Below, one piece after another: positions 1 through 5,447 of a stretch of DNA of 6,028 nucleotides (position 1 is its first letter; each line of letters opens with the position of its first letter). Where the stretch lies: the NCBI GenBank assembly GCA_023250775.1, contig JAHFAA010000255.1:1-6028 (forward strand), in the 5' to 3' direction. Source of the DNA: Bdellovibrionales bacterium (GTDB taxonomy: Bacteria > Bdellovibrionota > Bacteriovoracia > Bacteriovoracales > Bacteriovoracaceae). Position numbers and translations under genes: made by a program. The notes beneath the pieces were generated by a model. The model was given only the letters and a program-made list of their open reading frames with translations. It searched no databases and had not been told where the DNA came from.

Positions 1-2
1 TT

Positions 3-596
3 ACCGACATTCCTGGCGTTGATATTTACGAGGCCAGTGAGGCAATTTCAGAAGTTTCGAGCGAAATTTCCTACTTATTTCAAACAACAGATACTTTGTT
101 TAAGGTCGAGGATGAGCGTCCCATCTATATAGCCTTCGACAAAGTGCTCATGCGAAAAAATCTTAAAACCCTTTTGACCGGTTTGGTAATTTATCTAGCA
201 CAATCGAATGCGCGTCGTCTGACAGCAGGTTATCAAAAAGTGGGCGATGTTTTTAGTATGACTTTCGCAATTCCCGGCCATAAGTTCAAAGAAGTAACCG
301 CACCACTGGTATTTCGAGATAAAACCTATCCATCTTTGTCGGCCTATCTTGAGCAAATCGAAGTTGCCTTCCAGAAATACAATGCCCATGTTGTGCTTAA
401 GAATGTTCAAAAGGACGGAGTGGACGAGGCCATCATTGAATGGGAACTCACAGAATCCGACGATGCGCTCTTCAACCTTGAAACGCTTGAGAAAAAGCGC
501 CGAATCCATCGCGTGGTGAAAACAGCAGAAAAAGTGAACCAAAAATCCGCACCCCGTAAACAAAACCCGACTCTCGGTCCAAAAGACTTTCAATAA
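3..596 (+). CDS. 3' part of a gene with a degenerate histidine-kinase-like ATPase (HATPase-type) region
   Basis: The reading frame is open from base 3 to the TAA at 594-596, so the gene begins before the window; 197 residues are visible. A TTG at 96 could be read as a start, but the frame upstream of it is open and protein-like (TDIPGVDIYEASEAISEVSS), so I treat the gene as 5'-truncated. Visible residues about 30-145 have the outline of a histidine-kinase ATPase domain: a short strand and helix (PIYIAFDKVLMRKNLKTLL) where such domains have the N box, then beta-strand segments, then a helix and strand pair (LSAYLEQIEVAFQKYNAHVV) like the last helix and strand of the fold. The N-box asparagine context and the glycine-rich G1/G2 boxes are not seen, so ATP binding is doubtful. 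The last 45 residues are a basic, probably disordered tail. It lies on the same strand, 46 nt before the exported-protein gene, so it may be a regulator or a partner of the downstream cluster. The family assignment is a weak pattern match; it could be an unrelated protein. Confidence 0.45.
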   Translation, partial: TDIPGVDIYEASEAISEVSSEISYLFQTTDTLFKVEDERPIYIAFDKVLMRKNLKTLLTGLVIYLAQSNARRLTAGYQKVGDVFSMTFAIPGHKFKEVTAPLVFRDKTYPSLSAYLEQIEVAFQKYNAHVVLKNVQKDGVDEAIIEWELTESDDALFNLETLEKKRRIHRVVKTAEKVNQKSAPRKQNPTLGPKDFQ

Positions 597-608
597 GTGA
601 GTCCACCA

Positions 609-636
609 TTCCCAGATGACCGATTCACGGTATAAT
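609..636 (+). promoter_or_regulatory. Candidate sigma-70-type promoter giving a leaderless transcript
   Basis: A perfect TATAAT lies at 631-636, with TTCCCA (4 of 6 matches to TTGACA) at 609-614 and a 16-nt spacer. Transcription starting about 7 nt after the -10 box would begin at or next to the ATG at 643, which is the start that gives a clean signal peptide and has no Shine-Dalgarno sequence. The -35 match is poor, so this rests on the -10 box and its position. Confidence 0.45.
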
Positions 637-642
637 GGATTC

Positions 643-1278
643 ATGAGAATTCTCGTTATTATTCTGTCTTTTGCGTGTGCAATTCCATCTGCCATGGCCG
701 TTAGTAATTATCATCAAGTTATGACGACGAGTATTGGCATGGTTTCAATCAATGTAACAGAAAATGCATCTACGCTTGCGGCCGCGGCAACCGGATCGGG
801 GAGTTCGGAATCTAATACTGTCTCGACAGCATCTTCTGCCACGGCTTCAGTTATCTCAGCGGATGTAACTTATGAATTTTTAAATTACGCCACGAAATCT
901 TATTTTATCAGAGTCGTCGCGCCACTATTATCCTCTAATGGGGCGGGGTTTTTCTTAGGAGGACTGGGAGTAAATTTCTACATGAATTCTCTGAGTTCAA
1001 TGTTTACCTTTAGTGATTCCGGAACGACCTTAATGATGAATCCTACGATGCGTTTTTACTGGGGTCCTTCAGCCGGTCTTGGTTTTGTGGTTTATAATAC
1101 AGAAACGGCCAAAAAATCGGACTTAATCTTTGATTTAGAAATCCATGGCGGTGGTATATTAAATTTTAAACGCGATTGGGGACTTCGCGGAGAAGCGGGC
1201 ATAAGTCGTGGAACCGGAATAACTTCGTCAACTATTGGTTTTAAAGTTTTCGTGGGTCTCAGCTATTATCTCGACTAA
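643..1278 (+). CDS. Small exported protein, probable outer-membrane beta-barrel
   Basis: This is a 211-residue protein of no family I recognise by sequence. The start at 643 is preferred over the in-frame ATG at 616 because it gives a compact signal peptide (MRILVIILSFACAIPSAMA, cleavage after residue 19); the longer form adds nine polar residues and also lacks a ribosome binding site. After the signal peptide come a short amphipathic stretch, then a Ser/Thr/Ala/Gly-rich low-complexity segment (about residues 42-70). The rest alternates polar and hydrophobic residues with many glycines and aromatics (for example GAGFFLGGLGVNFYM and GFKVFVGLSYYLD), as in small 8-strand barrels. The C-terminus ends YYLD rather than the usual terminal Phe, a deviation from the classical BAM signal. 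It precedes the PEGA/TPR and FliF-FliG-like genes by 97 nt on the same strand, so it may be the outer-membrane part of the same assembly. Export is well supported, the barrel is likely, and the function is unknown. Confidence 0.65.
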   Translation: MRILVIILSFACAIPSAMAVSNYHQVMTTSIGMVSINVTENASTLAAAATGSGSSESNTVSTASSATASVISADVTYEFLNYATKSYFIRVVAPLLSSNGAGFFLGGLGVNFYMNSLSSMFTFSDSGTTLMMNPTMRFYWGPSAGLGFVVYNTETAKKSDLIFDLEIHGGGILNFKRDWGLRGEAGISRGTGITSSTIGFKVFVGLSYYLD

Positions 1279-1324
1279 ACTTTCGGCAAACTCTTCCTCC
1301 TCTTAATTTGTACTGTCAAATCTT

Positions 1325-1355
1325 AAGACACTTCCCATTTTACTCCGAATATATA
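1325..1355 (+). promoter_or_regulatory. Weak candidate promoter before the PEGA/TPR gene
   Basis: The 97-nt gap 1279-1375 holds no gene and no terminator-like hairpin with a T-run. AAGACA at 1325-1330 and TATATA at 1350-1355, 19 nt apart, are the best -35/-10 pair I can find. The spacing is long and the match modest, so the PEGA/TPR gene could equally be transcribed from the upstream promoter. Confidence 0.2.
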
Positions 1356-1360
1356 CGACG

Positions 1361-1366
1361 AAGGAG
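1361..1366 (+). promoter_or_regulatory. Ribosome binding site of the PEGA/TPR gene
   Basis: AAGGAG lies 9 nt before the ATG at 1376 and fixes that start. It contrasts with the exported-protein gene upstream, which has no such site. Confidence 0.75.
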
Positions 1367-1375
1367 TAAGGTCCT

Positions 1376-1990
1376 ATGAAGATAATATATTTATTGATTG
1401 CTGTGAAGTTGCTGTCTCTTTCCTATTGGTGCTTGGCCGAAGATTTGACCATCACCAGTAACCCGGAGCAAGCAGAAATTTTTGTTAAATCATCTGCCAG
1501 CGATCCAGGTGTAAAAATCGGGAAGACACCACTCAAAATTCCTATGAACGAAGTAGTTACCAATTTTGCCAAGAGTAACGTCTTCATCTTAGAAATTAAC
1601 AAAGAAGGATTTGATACCTACAGAGTTCTGCTTACGAGAACAGGAAGTAATGATATTGAACTGTCAGTCAACATGGAAGTTTCTAAAAATTTAAAACTGG
1701 TAAAAGATGTTGATTATTTAGTCACTCAACTCTTTGAGGTACAACGACAAATTCGTACTAAAGATTACGCTGATGCCTTGAAAAAACTGGACCTGCTTGA
1801 AAAAGATTTTCCTCATTACTCATGCGTTTATGAATTGAAAGGCAGTGCTTATTACTTAAGCAAAGATTTTTCTAAAGCTCTAAGTTACTACCGCAAGGCC
1901 TTTAGTATTAACCCCGACAATCGGGATGCCTACATTATGAAAGTGTATCTGGAAGAGAAATTTAACCTTAAACAGCCAACGGGAGGATAA
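1376..1990 (+). CDS. Exported PEGA-domain and TPR-repeat protein
   Basis: This 204-residue protein begins with a signal peptide (MKIIYLLIAVKLLSLSYWCLA, predicted cleavage after residue 21). Cys19 is not in a good lipobox, so I favour a soluble periplasmic protein over a lipoprotein. Residues about 23-100 form a PEGA-type domain: the SNPEQAEIFV strand pair, the IGKTPLKIP turn and INKEGFDTYRV match the family pattern (S-x-P-x-x-A-x-v ... G-x-T-P-l ... k-x-G-y). PEGA domains are small beta domains common in envelope proteins. Residues about 110-195 are helical and contain TPR-like repeats, clearest at YELKGSAYYLSKDFSKALSY and the following FSINPDNRDAY segment, which is typical of protein-protein scaffolds. 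Its stop codon is 3 nt before the ATG at 1994, and its last codons contain a Shine-Dalgarno sequence for the next gene, so the two are very probably co-transcribed. I infer a periplasmic scaffold linking the FliF-FliG-like membrane ring to the wall or outer membrane; the partner is not proven. Confidence 0.8.
   Translation: MKIIYLLIAVKLLSLSYWCLAEDLTITSNPEQAEIFVKSSASDPGVKIGKTPLKIPMNEVVTNFAKSNVFILEINKEGFDTYRVLLTRTGSNDIELSVNMEVSKNLKLVKDVDYLVTQLFEVQRQIRTKDYADALKKLDLLEKDFPHYSCVYELKGSAYYLSKDFSKALSYYRKAFSINPDNRDAYIMKVYLEEKFNLKQPTGG
1981..1986 (+). promoter_or_regulatory. First ribosome binding site before the FliF-FliG-like gene
   Basis: GGGAGG sits inside the last codons of the PEGA/TPR gene, 7 nt before the ATG at 1994. 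It would couple translation of the two genes. It competes with a second good site at 2029-2036, so the gene may have two starts. Confidence 0.6.
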
Positions 1991-2028
1991 GAAATGAATA
2001 ATTATCCTTTATATAGCAGTCCTAAACC

Positions 2029-2036
2029 GAGGAAGG
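2029..2036 (+). promoter_or_regulatory. Second ribosome binding site, deciding the preferred start at 2042
   Basis: GAGGAAGG ends 5 nt before the ATG at 2042. The protein from 2042 starts directly with a standard signal peptide, whereas the 1994 start puts 16 extra polar residues in front. This site is the main reason for choosing 2042. Confidence 0.65.
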
Positions 2037-2041
2037 AATTT

Positions 2042-4078
2042 ATGAGTTACGTAAAGACGCTCAGGAAGTGCGTTGCCGTTTTCCTCAACATTTTTATCTT
2101 ATGCGTTCATGCCAACGAAATCCCCACGAGCGGATCGTTTTTACCATCCCTCGATTGGCAAAAAGTTGGGCTAGAAAAAGCGGTGTCCGACAAAGTAAGA
2201 ACATCCCTCTCTCGCATTATCAAATCTCACGAATATTTGGTAGATGTTGAAATTAACGTTAATCCACCAACCAAACCAAAATTTACACCTCAAGACGGTG
2301 AGGAAAACGGTGGCGAAAAGGCTGAAGATAAGAAGGGCCAAGTCAAAATGAAAGATGTGCTGCCTGACCAACTTCCAAAAGACTATATTGTTTTTTCAAA
2401 GTTGGGTTTAGAAGCACCTTTGATCGATGATTTTAATGATTTCAAAGACGAGAAAGGAAATCCTACAGGTGATAAGCAGAAGGAACCACTTCCTCCCTTT
2501 GAGCAACTATGGAAGTACAACAAGAGTTTGGACATTTTCAACAACCTTGAAAGCGTCAAGATTCACATTCAGTTGAGCGAATCCTTACACCCAACGACTC
2601 GAGAAAACGTCAAGAAAATGCTGAATTCTCTTAAATTCAACTTGAATGACATTACACCTGAACTCGACATTGGCTATATCAACATGGAAGAAAAGAAATC
2701 TGGCATAGATTTTCCTTCGTCCATAAAAGAAATCTTGGCCCTGATGTCACGTTTCTCAAATATGCTAGGCCTCATTTTCGCGGCCATTCTCCTCGGTGTG
2801 ATAGCCTTTGCTCTGTTTAATAAGTGGGCAAAGCTGGACAAGGACAAAAATGATGCTCAGACACAAGCAATTGCGGCGCAAAATCAACCTGAGGAAGATG
2901 AAAAGGAAGATGATACTCCTGCTTCTGTAATGCCCCCTGGCCCTTTTGATCAAGAAAATACTACATCAGGATCAGGCATTGAACGTTATCAAACTTTCTT
3001 AGAACATTCGCCAGTAGAGGCCGTCATGCTGGTAAAAAGATGGATTGCTGCTGGTGAAGACAAAGAGAAAAATGCTTTACGTGCTTTGGTACAACAACTC
3101 AAGAATGATATTCTTCTTAAAGTTTTTGCCAAACTTACTCCAGAAGAGCGTGACTTGTGGAAATCCTTTCTTGATAAGCAAGTTCCTACTGCTGAGTTAA
3201 TTGCAACGAATGCCTTTATCTCGAATCAAATTGTTGAGGATATTCTCGTACCATCGGCCATTGTTGATGCCGAGGCCTGTGATACTCTCATGAGAATCAA
3301 TCCTGAAAGAGCTGCGCAATTTGTTAAGGAACACCCAGATTTGGGCAAAATTCTTATGAATGTTATGTCTTCCAAATTCATTGCCAAAATTTTAGAAAAT
3401 CTTGATGATGAATATGTTGAATTGGCCATTGCCCGAGGTATGGAATATCGACGCGAAGATGTAAATAGCATGTTGAGCGAATTCAAATCGAAACTGGCTA
3501 AATTTAAAGAGCAAAAAACAACCATCCCGTTTATGGAAAAGATTTTGGATCTTATTCCAATTTCTATGCCAGCTCGTGAAAACTCACTCTTTAAAGCTCT
3601 GGCACAAAGCGGGGAAGACCTTGATACTCTGAAGAAGGTTGCTCTCAATAACTTTCCGGCCGTCTTGGTTCCAGCTTTGCCTGAAAAAGTTTTAAAACCA
3701 GCGCTCCAGCAATACCCAATGGCGCAGAAAATTGAGCTAGTGTCTTCACTCAAAGAGGATATGCGCGAAAGGTTTGTCACTCTCTTTGCCCCTAAAGGTT
3801 CCAAGGCCAGTGATATGCTTGAGCTCGAGTTAGAAAAAATCGAAAATGATTTAACTATCCAGAAAAAAATTCGCGAGACACCCGATGTGATTTGGAAAGA
3901 TTTTGTGGATTATACACGTAAAATAATTCGCAATGATAAATTAAACACTTCTGATTTTGAAAACATTGTCTCGCAATGGGCCGATAAAATCGCCAGTGGT
4001 GAATCACCAGAAATGGCTGCCCAGAATATTGATCCTGAAAAGACAGCAACGAATAGAACTCTAAAAGTCGCTGCGTAG
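2042..4078 (+). CDS. FliF-FliG-like fusion: exported ring domain, membrane helix and flagellar switch (torque) region in one protein
   Basis: This is a 678-residue protein (694 if started at 1994; residue numbers here count from 2042). In order: a signal peptide (basic n-region, core VAVFLNIFILCV, cleavage after VHA at residue 24). Next is a FliF-like RBM3 ring domain in two parts: residues 44-76 (GLEKAVSDKVRTSLSRII, then a VDVEINVNP strand) and 154-216 (VKIHIQLSESLHPTTRENV, as in the FliF C-terminal periplasmic domain). Between them is a polar Lys/Glu-rich insertion (76-149) where FliF has its beta-collar region. A single transmembrane helix follows (about 241-259, LGLIFAAILLGVIAFAL), then a very acidic linker (260-314). 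Residues 319-335 (FLEHSPVEAVMLVKRWI) resemble the FliF C-terminal motif that binds FliG. The rest reads as FliG: an N-like region (344-379), a middle region with EHPD at 430-433 (EHPQ in FliG), and a C region (about 499-634) with KEDMRERF and KASDML matching the FliG torque-helix area. FliF's RBM1, RBM2 and first membrane helix are missing, replaced by the signal peptide. In flagella FliF forms the MS ring and FliG the rotor switch; here both would be one subunit. It is the last gene of the cluster, ending 4 nt from a convergent gene. The homology is by eye but extends over the whole length. Confidence 0.8.
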   Translation: MSYVKTLRKCVAVFLNIFILCVHANEIPTSGSFLPSLDWQKVGLEKAVSDKVRTSLSRIIKSHEYLVDVEINVNPPTKPKFTPQDGEENGGEKAEDKKGQVKMKDVLPDQLPKDYIVFSKLGLEAPLIDDFNDFKDEKGNPTGDKQKEPLPPFEQLWKYNKSLDIFNNLESVKIHIQLSESLHPTTRENVKKMLNSLKFNLNDITPELDIGYINMEEKKSGIDFPSSIKEILALMSRFSNMLGLIFAAILLGVIAFALFNKWAKLDKDKNDAQTQAIAAQNQPEEDEKEDDTPASVMPPGPFDQENTTSGSGIERYQTFLEHSPVEAVMLVKRWIAAGEDKEKNALRALVQQLKNDILLKVFAKLTPEERDLWKSFLDKQVPTAELIATNAFISNQIVEDILVPSAIVDAEACDTLMRINPERAAQFVKEHPDLGKILMNVMSSKFIAKILENLDDEYVELAIARGMEYRREDVNSMLSEFKSKLAKFKEQKTTIPFMEKILDLIPISMPARENSLFKALAQSGEDLDTLKKVALNNFPAVLVPALPEKVLKPALQQYPMAQKIELVSSLKEDMRERFVTLFAPKGSKASDMLELELEKIENDLTIQKKIRETPDVIWKDFVDYTRKIIRNDKLNTSDFENIVSQWADKIASGESPEMAAQNIDPEKTATNRTLKVAA

Positions 4079-4082
4079 TCTT

Positions 4083-5351
4083 CTAGGCAAAGAAGGGTTG
4101 GAGCTCACGTACATACTGCGTGCGCTTCATCCCTACCAGGACATGATCCACTCCCCATTCTAAATATTTTTGAATGGCCAAAATCGGCAGGGGCTGCTGA
4201 GCATTGCTATCAATAATGCCGTTAACTTCGAGCATCTCTCTGTATTTCGATGCCCTTTCTGTCATCATTCGACGCGAACGTGCCAAGGAAATTTCGTAAA
4301 GTGCATAATACGGCTGAGAATCTTCAAGCGATAATGTCCCGCCGTACAACTGAGCAACGAGGGGAAATAAATGACCAAGAAAAACTTGTTCTACAACATC
4401 GGGAGTAGGAAACGAAGGCCACATTTCTTTGAACTGTTTAATGAATGGAAGTTCATGAACGTTTAGACTTTCCTTATTTCCCTGTCGGTCTATTTTTTCC
4501 TGAAGCTCATTGAGTCTTTCAGCCAACATTTTGTCACATTCCGGACGAGAGGGAAGAGTCGAAGTATATTGGGCCAATCGCAAAAAACCGTCCGGTGCAA
4601 AAGCATTTAATGGTCTATTGGCAAGAGTGATTAAATTGTGATCGTGAGCAAATTGAATCAAATTTTTCCCATTAAAATGCAAACCAAGAGCGCCACGCTC
4701 TATCAAATTCATGGGAAATTGAATCATCTTGAAATGATGTTTCTTGGAAACTGATTTCGCAATCTCCATTACTTTTGCTAAATTTGTGTAGTTGTTTTCA
4801 GATGGAGAAACAGGGAAAGTGTTCGAACTTATACCATAATATTTTATTCGACCGCGAAAGACCTCTTCTTCCAAGTGCATAAAGGCCTTTTTCAAACGCT
4901 GCAAATAGACTTCCTCTGAGCTGCCCTTGGTTTTGAAATAATATTCTGGATTGTGCAGTAAAAAATAGTCAATTTCTTGAATTCCTAGCCTAGCCAAGGA
5001 TAAAGAAATTTGGCTCTCTAAAAATTCTGGGTGAATGGAATGTTTAAAATCAGCCCCCAAATCAACCAGATCTTCTTTGGCCTTTCCGAGAGCACGAAGT
5101 TCCTCAAAATTTTTGAGATTGGGCCCTTGAATATAACCGGCCTTACTCACAATTGTTGGTTTTTCACCCTTAAAATCGTTCAACACTTTCCCAATTAACA
5201 GCTCCGAATCTCCATACGTATAGTTGGTAGACGTATCAATCAAATTACAACCACAATCAAGAGCAAGGCGTAAGGCCTCTTCATGCTCTTTTGATTTGAT
5301 ACTCATTCTGTATCCACCGAGACCGACGCGGGAAAGTTTTTGCGTTGTCAT
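4083..5351 (-). CDS. Aldo/keto reductase with a large C-terminal insertion
   Basis: This is a 422-residue member of the aldo/keto reductase superfamily, cytoplasmic NAD(P)H-dependent oxidoreductases with a TIM barrel; substrate unknown. The four catalytic residues are present in order: Asp39 (NLIDTS) and Tyr46 (NYTYGDSE), Lys70 (TIVSKAGY) and His133 (DYFLLHNPEYY). Other family landmarks are RVGLGGYRMS near the start, GRIKYYGISSN, IQFPMNLIERGAL and, near the end, HVLVGMKRTQYVRE. The family is usually about 300-350 residues. The excess here lies between the strand at LANRPLNAF and the C-terminal cofactor-binding part (about residues 265-370), a helical segment I do not recognise. The start at 5351 is chosen because the reductase fold begins there. 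An in-frame ATG at 5426 would add 25 residues unlike the family and has no ribosome binding site. AAGG at 5366-5369, 14 nt from the ATG, is a weak site. The gene is convergent with the FliF-FliG-like gene and divergent from the transporter gene, so it is its own unit. Confidence 0.85.
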   Translation of the reverse strand: MTTQKLSRVGLGGYRMSIKSKEHEEALRLALDCGCNLIDTSTNYTYGDSELLIGKVLNDFKGEKPTIVSKAGYIQGPNLKNFEELRALGKAKEDLVDLGADFKHSIHPEFLESQISLSLARLGIQEIDYFLLHNPEYYFKTKGSSEEVYLQRLKKAFMHLEEEVFRGRIKYYGISSNTFPVSPSENNYTNLAKVMEIAKSVSKKHHFKMIQFPMNLIERGALGLHFNGKNLIQFAHDHNLITLANRPLNAFAPDGFLRLAQYTSTLPSRPECDKMLAERLNELQEKIDRQGNKESLNVHELPFIKQFKEMWPSFPTPDVVEQVFLGHLFPLVAQLYGGTLSLEDSQPYYALYEISLARSRRMMTERASKYREMLEVNGIIDSNAQQPLPILAIQKYLEWGVDHVLVGMKRTQYVRELQPFFA

Positions 5352-5399
5352 ATGTATACATCTAACCTTATTTAAGTTATTTTTCTCAAAATCTTTACC

Positions 5400-5405
5400 A
5401 TTATG
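5400..5405 (-). promoter_or_regulatory. Candidate -10 box of the aldo/keto reductase gene
   Basis: On the minus strand this reads CATAAT (5 of 6 matches to TATAAT), which would start transcription about 40 nt before the ATG at 5351. No convincing -35 box is seen. If real, it excludes the longer start at 5426, which would lie upstream of the transcript. Confidence 0.25.
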
Positions 5406-5436
5406 ACTTGAAACATCCAAGAACATTTCATAACCC

Positions 5437-5440
5437 GAGG
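5437..5440 (+). promoter_or_regulatory. Ribosome binding site pointing to an ATT start
   Basis: GAGG lies 7 nt before the ATT at 5448, an ideal distance. No ATG, GTG or TTG exists in the transporter frame between the in-frame stop at 5442-5444 and the ATG at 5484. The ATG at 5484 has no such site at normal spacing. Confidence 0.55.
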
Positions 5441-5447
5441 ATAAAAT

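Noticed and set aside
616..642. Start of the barrel-like protein at the ATG at 616
   Set aside because: No ribosome binding site, it lies upstream of the likely transcription start, and it adds nine polar residues before the signal peptide.
195..695. 166-codon open frame on the minus strand
   Set aside because: It is antisense to the kinase-like gene and the start of the barrel-like gene, has no ribosome binding site, and its protein is Cys/Phe/Trp-rich and unlike any family.
3226..3804. 192-codon open frame on the minus strand inside the FliF-FliG-like gene
   Set aside because: It is Ser/Arg-rich, without domain features, and fully opposite a well-supported coding region; an antisense shadow.
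2042..4078. Canonical flagellar fliF or fliG gene
   Set aside because: The fusion, the loss of RBM1/RBM2 and the first membrane helix, and neighbours that are not flagellar genes argue against a standard flagellar gene, so no gene symbol is given.
4080..4095. CTTCT ... AGAAG inverted repeat at the junction of the convergent FliF-FliG-like and aldo/keto reductase genes, as a shared terminator
   Set aside because: Only 5 bp of A/T-rich stem, a 6-nt loop and no T-run on either strand; too weak to call a terminator.
5352..5426. 25-residue N-terminal extension of the aldo/keto reductase from the ATG at 5426
   Set aside because: It does not resemble the family N-terminus, has no ribosome binding site, and overlaps the divergent promoter region; the ATG at 5351 fits the fold better.
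5408..5436. TTGAAA at 5408-5413 as the -35 of a promoter for the EamA gene
   Set aside because: The sequence at the right distance (TAACCC at 5431-5436) is a poor -10 box, so no promoter can be supported, although one must lie nearby.
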